A stretch of 64,000 nt of DNA from Favolaschia claudopus (Eukaryota > Basidiomycota > Agaricomycetes > Agaricales > Mycenaceae): the NCBI GenBank assembly GCA_037176885.1, contig JAWWNJ010000025.1, positions 930,001-994,000 on the forward strand, in the 5' to 3' direction. The position numbers and the translations under genes were made by a program. Under the pieces are notes generated by a model. It was not told the origin of the DNA and did not search any database. It was given only the letters and a program-made list of their open reading frames with translations. This document shows positions 39,785 through 52,378 of this stretch, piece by piece (within the stretch, counting starts at the first letter, position 1; every line of letters begins with the position of its first letter).

Positions 39785-42261
39785 GGTGGCGGATCGAGAA
39801 AGAGGAGGTGATGGTACAAACAAAGTGTTTGTTTGCATGAGGACATTGTGCTTACACAATGCTGGCATGTGACCGCGTTCTATTCTGTGACCGGCGTGAC
39901 TGATGGCGCTTTCACACAACCGCCACTTTCAAGTTGGCACGACCAGCATGAGCCAGCATGCTTGCAGGAATCGGGAGAAACCCTGCGCAGAAGCAATCGA
40001 AGGCACCCTTGTCTTAATCAGCTCGTCCACCCTCGACGGGAAGGAATCGAAGATACTTGAAAAGAGCCTACTTTAGGATTAAGTCCTCCCAGAAACACAC
40101 CCACAAACCCATCGACTCGCAGGCAAGCGTCGAAAGCCTGAGGAACGATAAACCCAAGAGGAGATGACGTTCGGTTTGATTTCTGCTTGTTGTACCGGAC
40201 AGCAAAGAGCAAATGGGTGATTCCCAAATAAATCAAATGCAGGATAAACGCGCAGGGCTATTGCTGTGGCTCCGACGCTCTTCCCTCTTCGATGTCTTCT
40301 CTGGGGCGTTTGGTTGGGCTCTACTTGAATGGCAAGCCACCCAGTGTCCCAGTACTTGACCTGAACTCGCACTGGCACTTCCAGCATTTCCGCCGTGACC
40401 TGCATCGGATTTCTCACCTCCGCTGGACTTATCTTCCCTGGCCAGTACAAACCACTTCGACATGGGCAAGGCTCATCTCCCCGTTTTGTATCGATGTACG
40501 TGCGCAAATGGACCGTCTCGCGGTTAAAACTTCGATCTTACGTTGGCTCCTCGAATTCTCTCGCTCAAGCTGAAACAGTCGAGACAGGGCGAACAAACGA
40601 GTGAAGCAGCGAGTTTCTTCTGTAACTGCCCTTCATCTGCTGACAATCTCGCCAGGAACATTCCATACCTTCGCCTTCCAACACTAATAGCTCTGCGTAA
40701 TTACGACCTACCCATGAATTGGCCCCTTCAATCTGTTCTACCCCGCCATCTGGCCTCCCTGACATACACTGCTCTTCTCTTCGGTAGGTTTGGAAGTGCT
40801 TTGTTCGTCGCCCAGTCACACCCTTCCAAGTTCCTGGCTAAAAGTACAGGACATAGGTCTCCCGACCTCAGATGTAGAAGATCGACGGTTGGTGTCACGA
40901 TCTCACAGTATGTATGCTTAGCCTTTGACCACTCTTTGACCACTCTTGTGTTGATGCCCTCGGTAGGGTAAGCGTGCTTTGACTGACCGATTCAGAATAT
41001 TGCGTAAAGCCGAAGTGAAAGCCTCTACATCAAGTTCTGAATGACGAAACTTGGCCATCTCAGAAAGCTTTCGGACAGTCCCCTCTCACCGGATTTACCA
41101 GCTCGGCGTCATAGCTCTGAACATATCTGCGATATCAAGATCTGGGCGTCCTATATCCGCCACGACAAGGCGCCTTTCCTAGCAATCTTCGCGCTTAGAC
41201 TGTCTCTCTTCCTGCGTTATGTACTACATCATCCGCGTCATCGCTGCCCTCGCAAGTTCCAACACGCATTCTCGGGTGTACCGATAAACCGATGCTCGGC
41301 AAGCAGCGGTTAACTCGCCGTCGACAGCGGTCTTGGTCCCAGGAAACCTGGTAGATCGTCAATATTCTCAAACCGTTCCACAAGTCTCGGGCTGTACTGT
41401 GCTTATGCTGGACTCTACTCCGCTCCCGTACCCTGCTCTATCAATCATCTCAACGTCTTCTACCGCGGCCGCCGAATCAATACTCTGCAAGCACACGTCG
41501 GCGAATACAGCGGGTGACACAGTGAAATTGCCGCGCCCATCAAACTGCGTGGACACCGCTGATCCTCAATCAAGCTCCCGCTCCCGTCCCCTTTGTATGC
41601 AAGATACATGCGGTTCGAAGGTGGTCAACGCTGCTCTATGCGCGATTTCGAGCCCCGACAATCTTCTTCTCTCTATTCTTGGGGGCTTCGAATTCGACTC
41701 TCTTTGACTGGCTTGTGCGCCCGACGGCGATCTCTCCATGCGGGGTATGAGAATGACATTCATGAAATTCCCATGCTGGCCACCGACGTCGTCCCGGGCC
41801 GAGGAGGGACGGCTCGTCGGCTGACGTCGAGGACGCGCCAGTATTCGCGTATTAAACGCTTGAGCGCCCTAGAAATTCAAGAAGATGTATGGGGATATAC
41901 AATCGCCAGGGAGACTCATGCCGCCGTGGTTGATTTTCCGACGAGTGCGGTGCGTAGGTATCTAAGTACTGCGGTCGGTGACTTGTTTCTTCCATGTCAA
42001 TGAATTATATGTTTTTTTCGGCGGTTTCGTTGGATGTTTGAAAGTACATTTGAGCGTATATTGCGGTGTAATGAGCTTGTAAAGCGGCTGTCTGTGGCAG
42101 TATGCCGCGGTAAAGGAGGAACGGCAGAAAGCGTGAATGCGTGAGAGCGAAATGTCGGAAGCAAAGTAAAGAAGATGTGCAGCAGATTAGATTAGTTGGT
42201 GGTTTCTGGTGTGCGTCGCTGGCATATCCCTCAGCTTTCAAGCTCTTCGTCGCTGCTTGGA
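39785..42261. other. No supported gene; scattered coding-like fragments
   Basis: The first ~100 bases are the promoter of the minus-strand unknown gene. Plus-strand fragments with leucine-rich, F-box-repeat-like text occur at ~40660-40850 (LRLPTLIALRNYDLPMNW, SVLPRHLASLTYTALLFG) and ~41041-41130 (LGHLRKLSDSPLSPDLPARR), and other open pieces lie at 41333-41707 and 41593-42003. I could not join them into one reading frame. A decayed F-box-type gene is possible. The last ~100 bases are the leader of the HSF-type gene. Confidence 0.3.
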
Positions 42262-44390
42262 ATGGACTACGAGCCTCAATCACACTACAACGGCCGCTGG
42301 CAGCCCCAGCATCCTCCGCCTCCTCCCCCTCAGCAGCAGCAACAGTACCCACAGTTTGGCTTCCAGCAGAACCCCCCAGTCCACCGTTCTTCCTCTTCTC
42401 TGTCCCTCAATCTCTCCACTCTCACTGTCGCTTCTCCAACAAATCTCTCCCCAATCGGTCCCCCCTCTGGTGCCCTCAGCCCTGTCACCCCAATCAGCCC
42501 AGCAGCATACGGAAATCACTTGCACCCTTTCCAGTTCAATCCAGCTACCGCTGGCGGCCCTCCTAGCGATCCACAGGACTCGTATGACCATGATTCCAGC
42601 TACGACTCTGTCAGCGTGAATGTCCCTGGTTCACCGCGCTCAACGACTTCCACGTTGCCCAGAAAACGCAGCTTTTCTTCGGACCCTCTTCCGAACCCGT
42701 CCGGGTCGCGCGCGCACACCCCAGGCATCACCACGCCGTCTCTGCGTATTACAACTGATAGCGACACCTTGTCTCCGCGTCCAGGCTCGCCGGCAAGCGC
42801 ACATCCCACCAGCGCAGGTTATGAAGACATGGATATGGGCCTCGTGCCTTACGATCCGAACAGTTCGCCCGTAGAGGGCAGTTCGGGCAGCGACGACGCA
42901 AAGATTGCCGTCCCGACGCTTGTTCCGACTATGAATGTGCTCGGGAAACCAATCGCGACAAATAACTTCGTCACCAAGCTCTACCAGATGATCAACGACA
43001 CAAAGTCCTCCCATTTCATCTCTTGGACTGAACTAGGGACCTCTTTTGTTGTCAGCAATGTCGGTGAATTCAGCCGCAGCATCCTCGGCAGCCATTTCAA
43101 GCATAACAATGTACGTACGTTTCCCGCCACGATCCGCGCGCTCATGTCACGGAGTCCGCGCTGTTCTTATGTCCTCTTCATGACATGACATCGCGCATCG
43201 TTTCGGTCCCCTCATGCTCATGTCGCTTCACAGTTCTCCAGCTTTGTGCGTCAACTCAACATGTACGGCTTCCACAAGATCAACCGCACACCACGCGCCC
43301 AGCGCACTACGTCTGATGCCCAGACATGGGAGTTTTCCCATCACAAGTTCCTTCGTGGCCGCCCGGATCTCCTCGACGAGATCAAGCGCAAGGCTCTTGA
43401 GCCAGATCCTGCGCTCAAGCACCGTGTTGAACTTCCTGGGGAGGTCTGTCTATCTAGTTGCCGCTCACCCTTCATATTCCTGATGCGCTTTCAATCAGGT
43501 TGCAGCGCAGCTCGGTGCCATGCGCGAGGAGAACCAACGCATGTGGGAGCAATTGAGCGCTGAGCGACGACGTGTCGAGAGACTCGTTACCGTCGTCAGT
43601 CGTCTTTGGGATGCAGTCGGTAAGGGTTTTGGTCCTGGCAGTGGTTCGTCTGTTTCGTTCGCTTTGTTTGCACGCAATCATGTCCGTTGCTCCAGTCCCG
43701 CCTTTCCCTGTCGACCTCCTTGAGCCACCAATTTACGTCACTGGGGCAAGAGGGTATGACCCCAGCCCCCCCGGGTCTGAGTTCGGGGCACCACACCACA
43801 CCCATCATACAGGGCACAGTCAGGCGCCGCACACTCACTCGCACTCGCTCTCTCGCCAGCAGAGCTTCCAGCACATGTCGTTCTCGCGCGGCGAAACCTC
43901 GCAGTCGCCATTGCCCGCCTCTCCAGGCTCCATCACGATGGAGATGTTCGACGAGCCCGAGCAGGGACGCGCGAGCTCGAAAAGACAGCGCATGATGTCA
44001 GGCGACGACTCGCCGCATTCTGCCCACCCGTCCTCGCATCCCGGGGTGAACGGAGGGAGTCCGCACCCACATCATGCCTCATCCGTGGACTCGCTCTCCC
44101 CGCCTAAACCGCGCGCTAGTCGGGCACGCAGTGATAGTGCGCCGTTGGGGTACGCGATGCAGCCGGGTGCAGGGGGGGGCGGCGGTCTGGGCCCTTGGGG
44201 CTCTGGAGGCGCGACGGCGTCCGGTGGGCGGCCGCGTAGCGGGAGCGGACTGGCTCACGTTGGGCATGGCCCGCGCGGGCCAGGGATCCCCAATATCGGC
44301 AACATGGGGCGCAGTACCATTCCAGGTCCCCCAGGCGGCGGAGGCGGGCTAGGGCTCGCCTCGGTGCCGAGCAATGCACCGAGCCGTTGA
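42262..44390 (+). CDS. HSF-type (heat shock factor family) transcription factor
   Basis: Exons 42262-43110, 43234-43443, 43499-43643 and 43696-44390 give 632 aa with all phases consistent. Residues 1-230 are Gln/Pro/Ser-rich. The HSF DNA-binding domain spans ~233-340: [40 protein letters not shown] and HFKHNN, then after the first intron [20 protein letters not shown] and [20 protein letters not shown]. That is the winged helix-turn-helix with the recognition helix split by an intron, as is common in fungi. The next exon adds a short coiled coil ([20 protein letters not shown]) fitting the trimerisation region. The tail is low-complexity (His-, Gly- and Ser-rich). It should bind nGAAn-type heat shock elements in the nucleus; whether it is the main HSF1 orthologue cannot be told here. 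Confidence 0.88.
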
Positions 44391-45303
44391 TACAGTGTAA
44401 CAAAAATGGGTGTACAATCCAGTTCGCTTCCCTTTTCCCCTCTCATCTTTCCTTGCTGTATCTGTGCCCTCTCCGTGTATCTCTTGGACTTCCTCCGGCC
44501 TCACTGCCTGTGTTCTATACTGCATTTGTTTCGCCTTTTTGCGGAACGAATAACCCTCCCCCCACATAGATGTTTTCTTCTTTTTCCGTACACGAAAACC
44601 AAAAAACCCATTCCCTCCTTTAGCTCGCCATTCTTTTTTCGCTTTCTTCTGTTTCTCTGTTTTGCTACTACCCCTGCTCTCGTTTCCTGTTTATTCTTCC
44701 TTTACACAGTGCCTGCTGCCAACCTGTATACCACCTGCATCTATCCGCACATCATCTACCCCGTCCATCCATCTCCACCCTCCTCCATCGCGTCTCGTCC
44801 GTCATCCACAGACACATGATGCGTGTGGAACTCGATCTGCGCAACCTACCCCTTGATTTGGTTATATCCTTTGTATCTGGTGCCCTTGGGAGCGACTTGT
44901 GGGAAGGACAGGGATAAAGCACATTAGACATATCACAACCTCAGATTGTACTACTAGCTGCGTTTGCCGAATAAAAAAACATATCAATCAACGAGGGCGG
45001 TCAAGGGCGATCGAAAGCGAGATGGAATTAAATTATAGAGATAGAGTGTGCGGTGACAGCAGTGCAATTTCGCCCGTAATGACATGATGATGATGCGAGA
45101 ACGGAAGTAAGTTATATGTGGATGTGCGTATGTGCGATTCGACGAGAGACGGATATGGGACGACGGGAGACACGGAATGTAGATGAACAGACGGACGATT
45201 GGAGTGCGTGAGAGGCCGGATAGCGCGGGTAGTATGTGTAGTGTACATTTGTGGAGGCCGATACAGATGCGATGAAGTGCAGTGAAAACGAGTAATGAAA
45301 TGG
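44391..45303. other. Convergent 3' region
   Basis: T/C-rich DNA downstream of the HSF gene (44400-44800), then the 3' flank of the minus-strand coiled-coil gene. A minus-strand frame runs through 45718-44984 but is better explained by an intron at 45434, because that splice gives a short clean C-terminus. No independent gene seen. Confidence 0.4.
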
Positions 45304-46199
45304 TTATGGCGCGCGTCCGTTCATGTCGTGCGGGAGGAATTCTATTGAAGGTTGTCGCGAGCGGTGTGGGGGACGCGACTATGAAATGGGTTTGCTTCAG
45401 TATTTTCGCATATGCATAAGCAATGAATAAACATACGTCTGGTGGATGTGAGTGTGCTGCACCATTGGTATGAGAGTTGGGAACGCTGTTGCTGCTACCG
45501 CTGCGGGTACCATTGCTGCTCCCGGTTCCGTTGATATGGCGGGGTGGGGGGCGGTCCAGGGGACCGTTGTTTGCGGGCGGGTAGCCGTCGATATCCATTG
45601 GAGCACCGGGTGGCATGTCTGGAGGGCGCATTGACCCAAACATGGCAGGCTGGTGGGATGCGGCAAGGTTCATGGCGTCCAATAGCAGGCTATGGGGGAT
45701 TATAGAAGAACCCGGCACAGGTATTGCCGATGCTTACTCGTTCTCAGCCTGCAATTTCTTGATCTTCGCAGCGGCAAGCTCGAGGTCTTGGTTATACTCC
45801 TCTTTTTTCTGTATACAGAATCCAAACGCATTCATCAATTGACACAATGAGCCTACGTACTGCCGTGACGCGTTCATATTTTTCTTTTAGTGTCTGGAAC
45901 CTATACACAGGTAAATTCCTGATAGATAGATATCATTTAGTAGACTTACTTTTCTTTATATCGCGAATTGCGGTAAGGCATTTGGCAATACTAGGTAAGG
46001 TCAGGGGAAAGGCTGGGTTCAGGTGACAACACACAACAAAAGGCGCGTTTGCTCCTCCTTCGGAATTTGCAGAGAGTCCCTGGAGGGAGGCTCTACTGCT
46101 AGGTCGCTTCTCAGGCACCAGAGGTTCAACAGGGAGGCGGAAGCGGTGTTGGGCGGCGGACACGCCTTCTAGTTGCTTGACTTCGTCGGCGGACGGCAT
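45304..46199 (-). CDS. Coiled-coil nuclear protein resembling INO80 subunit Iec3
   Basis: From MPSADEVKQLEGVSAAQHRF, an intron (about 46030-45987) and three more short exons give YKEKFQTLKEKYERVT, KKEEYNQDLELAAAKIKKLQ, then AENDLLLDAMNLAASHQPAM, a Met/Pro/Gly-rich region (PPDMPPGAPMDIDGYPP), a Ser/Asn-rich region, and (after an intron at ~45434-45376) the end SRPPHRSRQPSIEFLPHDM. A short basic/aromatic start, a coiled coil and 'ENDxLLD' are the pattern of the fungal INO80 subunit Iec3 (chromatin remodelling). The match is by pattern only and weak outside the coiled coil, so treat the name as a hypothesis. The gene itself is well supported by consistent splice phases. Confidence 0.5.
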
Positions 46200-46269
46200 T
46201 CCGAATCGTGAAACGTCTCGTGGAGTGGGTTGAGGACGACAACGCGCGTGGAAGAAAGCGTGGCGATCG

Positions 46270-46905
46270 CAGTACGGAAACGGATCGCGAACAAATATGT
46301 GTCAATACCTGAACGCCCGCAGCCCGATAAGGCAATTTCGCTTGGTTACCACAGGGAACACCGAATTCCAGCCTGGACGACGCGTCTCGGCACCCAACCG
46401 GCACCATCCCTCAACTTAATATGGATCCCCTCTCTTGTTGTGGTGATAGAGCGCAGCTAGGACCTTCGTATTGCGCCTCAAGTGACAATCATTCGATTCC
46501 GATTGCCGCAAAACATCTTCTGGGCTCACTAGTGGATGTTGTAGATGGACTTCAATTTCGAAGCGAGGATCACTGGAGTCACTTATATCCGCCTCAATAT
46601 GAATCAGCACAGTTTTTGCGCGCGTTTCTGCCTCGCTTCTTGCTCGCCTTCGGGGTAACTCTAAATCTCCTCGTATGAACACACTGGTTTCAAATGTTTC
46701 GGAGACCGTCTCACTTCGTACTCAACATCGGGATCTAGTCAGAAATTGCTGAACACTATTTTCAAGTAAGGCGTGGCGCGTTCGGGGCCCGGGCCATCCA
46801 TCTGCTTTCCCCTCTCGCTCATTCATCTCGTAGAATCCCCTCCCCCCACATCAAACTGAAAGCCATGAACAGTATAGGGCGCGATAGCTCAGCTGGGAGA
46901 GCAGC
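46270..46905 (+). repeat. Inverted duplication, left copy (contains start of tRNA-Phe)
   Basis: This ~636-bp block recurs in reverse orientation at 53595-54226. The ~230 bases next to the tRNA (about 46674-46905) look nearly identical; the rest has substitutions and small indels. The block starts 70 bases upstream of the Iec3-like gene's ATG and ends inside the tRNA, after its D-arm. It holds open pieces kept in both copies (KRIANKYVSIPERP; QYESAQFLRAFLPRFLLAFG), which I do not recognise. Confidence 0.85.
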
Positions 46906-46959
46906 AGACTGAAGAGACTCGGGATCTGAAGGTCCCGTGTTCAATCCACGGTCGTGCCA
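46878..46959 (+). tRNA. tRNA-Phe (GAA) with a short anticodon-loop intron
   Basis: Acceptor stem GGCGCGA pairs with TCGTGCC followed by discriminator A; the D-arm is GCTC-AGCTGGGA-GAGC; the T-arm is CCGTG-TTCAATC-CACGG. The anticodon loop reads CTGAAG, interrupted by about nine bases (AGACTCGGG) directly after position 37, and continues ATCTG, so the anticodon is GAA (Phe). An intron at this site is the canonical place for eukaryotic tRNA introns. Oddity: the top pair of the anticodon stem is G-A instead of a Watson-Crick pair. The usual T run follows at 46963. Confidence 0.85.
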
Positions 46960-46962
46960 TGC

Positions 46963-46967
46963 TTTTT
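46963..46967 (+). terminator. RNA polymerase III terminator
   Basis: Five T residues three bases after the tRNA-Phe 3' end, the expected simple termination signal for polymerase III. Confidence 0.65.
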
Positions 46968-47384
46968 GCATCCCTCCAACGTCGCTAGATTATATTTTTT
47001 GTGCCCAATCACGTTGGGTTTGAATTTTAATTATTCCCGTTTCTTCCTCTGACTTGCTGTCGTCCGGACCTTTCGGAATCCATTCAGATACTTCCTCCCC
47101 ATGGCTACCCAAACTTTCAGAGGGATCCAGCAAAGGGAAGGTGTTCAGCACAAGGTACCGATTCATCGACGTAAATTGATGTGGCGATCAGTGAGATCAA
47201 AAAATACTCACCAATCCGGCAATTGTTTTTCGACGGGATGCCTTTCGTTATAGTTCAGCTGAGGTGGGATTCGTACACTGAATCGATGAATGAATGAATT
47301 CCGAGAGATCCCGGGCCAATTAATGGAAGGGGGAGCGGGAAATATCAGAATATTCAGACCCGTTGCTCAGACGTTTTGTCCCAA
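46968..47384. other. Intergenic stretch between tRNA and MITE-like element
   Basis: No exon or RNA gene recognised. It is AT-rich near 47010-47035 and otherwise unremarkable. Confidence 0.4.
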
Positions 47385-47551
47385 TAGAGCTTATTTGCAA
47401 CCGGTGAAAAACAGGAATTACCCTACCTAGATGTCAGTCAATCTCACTTGTGGAGCGGAAATTTGTGCCAGTACGCGCCTCTCACTTTTCACAATTCTCG
47501 CTTAGCTTTGTACTTGAAAATCTGCTTCTCACCGGTTGCAAATAAGCTCTA
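47385..47551. mobile_element. MITE-like element, 167 bp with perfect 23-bp terminal inverted repeats
   Basis: Bases 47385-47407 and 47529-47551 are exact reverse complements (outer ends TAGAGCTTATTTGC and GCAAATAAGCTCTA). The similarity continues weakly for ~10 more bases inward. The outermost TA can be read as a TA target-site duplication, as made by Tc1/mariner-type transposases. The interior has no coding potential, so it would be a non-autonomous element. It lies ~160 bp downstream of the PIG-M stop codon. Confidence 0.7.
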
Positions 47552-47709
47552 ATCTACTTCCGTTACTCTATCGGAGTGCTAATCCGAATCGTAGCGCTTG
47601 AACCGTCGTGCAACCTAGTTTTGCCACCGACTTCATAGTCAACGCTCGCTGGCACTCCGACCTGCTGCACACACACACACATATATCCTCCCTCCAGAAA
47701 TTCATTGAT

Positions 47710-49209
47710 TTACATGGTTTTCGTCTTGACGGGCACGACATTGTATCCACTCATAATCCCTGAAAGTACCCAGCAGTTTCCAAGCACGTAAACAAGCCCT
47801 CTGACCCACAGCCCAAAGAACACATTTTCTCCCAAGAATTCCAACTTGTACGCTTCACTAAGCCACAGCGCCTGACTACCGACCCAAACGCCGATGTACG
47901 CTGCAGCCTTCCCCCGTGAGATGGATAGTAGTCGCGGAAGAAGGAGTGGGAGGAGGAGGAGGTACCACAGGAAATACTTGAATGAGTCAATTTATGCAGA
48001 GTTGCGGGTAACACAGTAGAAGACATACTTGAGATGTGCAGACTTTGTTGAAGACGACGAACACAACAGTTTGCACGAACCACGCGAATACTAAGTCGTC
48101 TTTGTGACGACCAAATGCGAGGCCTGTGCCGAGCGCGAGCCCCATTTGCGGAACGAAGCTCGTCAGCGGCGACCTGAGCAGTTGGTTCCACAGCGGTAAG
48201 TTTAACTTTGCTGCATTCGGGTCGCCCAGAGGATAGGTTAGATAGATGAGGTAGAAGTAGGGCGAAAAGTTGTGGCGATGGTCCAGACGATGAAGGTGGT
48301 AGAGATACGACTCGTATAAAAAGGGGTAACCCCAGCTGTGGGGAAATGAGCTCCATGAGCGAGATTAGGAGTGAAAAACTGACACAAGGTAACACCCCGC
48401 TCCCAAGACGAAGAAAGTTGAGGCACTCAAGATAGCGAAACGTATGGTCCGGGGGTTGACCAACGTCTGGAAATACCCTTTCCATCCTGGACTCACGGGA
48501 GGGCCGCCAATGACGCCGAGACAGGCGACACCGTAGATAACGGGATATATTTTCCAATGCGTGCTCAGCCCTAGCGCAATGGCGGCGGCGTCCCAATGGC
48601 CCTTGAGCGCTGCGTACAGCGTAAGAAGCACGAAGAACGAGAGAACAGATTCGGAGGAGCCTCGAGTTGAGATGGTGAAGACTAGCGGGTTGAGGAGATG
48701 AAAAGCGGAGTAGAGTGTTGCGAGGCTTCGGGTCCGCGTTGCATCCAGCGCAGAATCCCGATATGCAGCAGGGAGTACGAGAGACACGAGCAAGTCATAG
48801 ATCAAGACGCCGTTGAAGATATCGCAGGCAGCAAAGAGATATTTGCCGAAGGAGGGATGCAACCATTCGTTTGGTGCGAGCAGCACCGCCAGGAGTGGCG
48901 TGTAACGGTATGTTTCGCGGGTATACGGGCTGGAGGAGAATTGGCTGCTGTACAGGAGCAAGGACGAAGTAATGGGCGCACTCTCCGACAGCGAGATCAA
49001 GTTCAGTTAGCTTGTCTGAGAGAGGCCCTTGAGCAAAGTTTCCGGGACCTGGCTGGAGGAGGAAACGCGCTGCATCGCTAAAGACGCGGTAGTCTATGTC
49101 GGTATATTTCACGACCGAATGCGCGTCGTGCCATTCACTGTAGACAATGAGGCCGACGCGAAGAACTATGGACAAAACCAAGACATGGCGGAAAGAAGCA
49201 AGAGAGCTC
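47710..49209 (-). CDS. GPI14: GPI mannosyltransferase I catalytic subunit (PIG-M/Gpi14)
   Basis: Start [20 protein letters not shown] at 49209. [20 protein letters not shown] has the luminal D-x-D (DID) expected for family GT50. Then come [20 protein letters not shown] and many hydrophobic helices, [13 protein letters not shown], and, after an intron at ~48382, [20 protein letters not shown] and [15 protein letters not shown]. After another intron (~48028-47976) the protein continues [20 protein letters not shown] and ends [12 protein letters not shown]. The enzyme adds the first mannose to the GPI precursor on the ER luminal side from dolichol-phosphate mannose. Between RFLLQP and [11 protein letters not shown] the frame changes (about 49010-48950). 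I could not find a splice pair in the right phase, so an unusual intron or a one-base error is present. Confidence 0.85.
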
Positions 49210-49396
49210 ATGATGCATGATGACCTAAACGCAATTTCACGCTCTTGATACAATACAGAAAAATGGATTGAAAAATGCAGACATGGACTCGATAGCGTGA
49301 AAGTAAAGTATTCGTGCTACTGTTGTAAGATATGTGATCCCGAGCTCAGTCCGAACCCAAGTAAAACAGCCCTCTATTGTCCTGGGCAGCATTGGT

Positions 49397-50275
<879 letters not shown>

Positions 50276-50839
50276 TGTGTAGAAAGGGCTTGAGGTGGAA
50301 GAGAAATAGAAGGAGGAGGCAAAGTTAAGCGCGGATTACGTGGCGCATATGTGTCCCACGCTGTTCCCTTGCTGCACTCTTTGGTTCTATTCATCCATGT
50401 TGAATCCTATTGTACATCCCTCCGTTCTCCTCCAGAGCACTCTCGTCCAATCCCCAGCTTCTGGTAGGCTCTGGGCTTTTATCACACGCTCCTGAGGGAC
50501 GCGCACGTCAAGACCCGGATATTCGGTTACAAAGTTCAATTTCTACCTATGGGACGCTGTCTTTTGCCTGTTGAATCGCACCCTCTCACGCGGCGGGGCC
50601 GCTTGCAAGAGATTCCCTGAAACATCACCCTGCAAATTCACCCCACGCCACTGTGCGACCGCGTCAGCTGGTAATACGTTAATATACTAAGTGCAAAATC
50701 TTTGGATTTCCTTGCCGAATTTACCCAACTACGACCTGGCAACCCACTGAGCTTGTTCGTAGTCATCGATTCGCCTGCAGGAATACGAAATTTGCAGCAT
50801 TTAATTCATCTTCTTCAACGCGCGACTGATTCCAAAACG
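50276..50839. promoter_or_regulatory. Divergent promoter region between SAR1 and the SMP-30-like gene
   Basis: 564 bases with no exon. SAR1 reads left and the lactonase-like gene reads right, so both promoters must lie here. Pyrimidine-rich blocks occur near 50415-50450 on the plus strand and 50300-50325 on the minus strand. I could not assign a specific factor site. Confidence 0.4.
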
Positions 50840-52378
50840 ATGATTCCCTCGTTTCTTTCTCTCGCAGCTTTTGTAGCGCTTGGATTGTGCCAGACGCTCG
50901 TTATCGTATGTGGCAAGTACTCGCAACGCTTTTATTTCGCTAACATTTCGAAGCGGGAAGACAAAAGAGCATTCGCTGTCCTAGACCCGAACGGTCCTTT
51001 CCGCAACGCCAGCCAAACATTTGAACCGAACCCTAATGCAAACTTGACTGCACCATATTTCCAAGTTTACGATGAAAGGTTCATGGACATCCTGGGCCCG
51101 AATCCGACGATTCGGGTTATAGTAGAAAATGACACCTTTTCGTTTGCTCACGACGGGCCCATTTGGATCCCGGAAACGAATCAGCTTTTCACCACCGGAG
51201 GGAGAATTGAAGGGCGTCCGGTAATCCTTGTTTGTCGGTCTAAGATCTGTGGGCTGAACGACGACAGGTCTCCATGATGAACCTGAACGACCTCACTCCT
51301 ACAGGATTAATCAACTTTACTATTGCGAGTGAGTCTTGAAATTCTCTCGTTCACCAATAACGGTCGTCTTCTGTAGCTTCCGCTCGACGATGCAGTGCAA
51401 ATCAATAACGGGGGAACGCCCTTCCGAGGGGACCTCTTACTTGTGACGACAGGATCGGGTCCTCTTCCTGCCAGCGTAGTCAGAGTCAATTCTCACCCCC
51501 CGTTCAACACTACGATCTTATTGAACAACTTCTATGGCCGCCAATTCAACTCCTTGAACGACGCCAAAGTCCATCCTGTCAGCCGCGCTATATTCTTTAC
51601 CGATGTTTCGTATGTGCATTGTCTCTGGTTCCACAATTCCTTTGACGACGCCATTGAGATATGGCTTTGAAAATGGGTTCCGACCAGCACCTTTGTTTCC
51701 AAACCAAGTGTATCGCTTTGATCCTGACACGGGGGATGTTCGCGTGGTAGCGGACGGGTTTTCGCAGTGTAATGGGATAGCATTTTCGCCGGACGGTCGA
51801 ACGGCATATATGTGAGTCTATTCCACGGCTAGTGAATCGTCGATTCCATCGGTTTGTAGTGCAGACTCAGGTGAAAGCCAGGGTCAGATTGGGGGAATCC
51901 AGCCAACTCTTCCGGCAACGATGTGAGCTCTTTGGGATGATATCAATGTTGAATTTGGATTTAATCGTTCTTCAGATACGCGTTTGATGTGTTGCCCGAC
52001 ACGCAAGCCTTTGCGAACCGTCGGGTCTTTGCATTCATCGACACTGGCGGTGCGTCTGTACATTCTAACAGACTTGATCCTTTTCCTCTTACCTTGACCT
52101 TCTTCAGTTCCCGATGGCCTGTCGTTGGATACGAATGGAAACGTATACGCTGGGTGTGGAGATGGGACTGAGGTACGTCAAGTGCGCGCCCTGCGATGAC
52201 TCTGCAGGCTGAATTCAATCAGGTGTTCGACCCCAAAGGCACGCTTCTTGGGAAAATATTCCTCGGTGTCAGCTCTGCGAACATGATATTTGTTGGACCA
52301 AAGCGATTAGTCCTCATGGCAGATACCAAGATCTTTCTGGCAGAAATTGCCGCGGAAGGAATGGATTTGGATTTATGA
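50840..52378 (+). CDS. Secreted SMP-30/gluconolactonase-like protein
   Basis: The start MIPSFLSLAAFVALGLCQTL is a clear signal peptide. Then FLDILGPNP-type text (MDILGPNPTIRVIVEND), FAHDGPIWIPETNQLFTTGG, GLINFTIA, FRGDLLLVTTGSGPLPASVV, RQFNSLNDAKVHPVSRAIFF, TDVS joined across an intron to YGFENGFRPAPLFPNQVYRF, SQCNGIAFSPDGRTAY, PDGLSLDTNGNVYAGCGDGT and the end MILVFVGPKRL-like block. The SMP-30/lactonase six-blade propeller signatures are visible: an early E in 'IPETN', 'LNDAKVHP' for the metal-binding Asn/Asp, and 'NGIAFSPDGRTAY'. These enzymes hydrolyse lactones with a divalent metal. The mushroom members are mostly uncharacterised, so the substrate is unknown. Short introns (about eight) all keep frame. 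Confidence 0.78.

Noticed and set aside
44984..45718. Unspliced 244-codon frame at the end of the Iec3-like gene
   Set aside because: A good GTATGT...TAG intron at ~45434-45376 gives a short polar C-terminus in phase; the unspliced extension reads like translated UTR.
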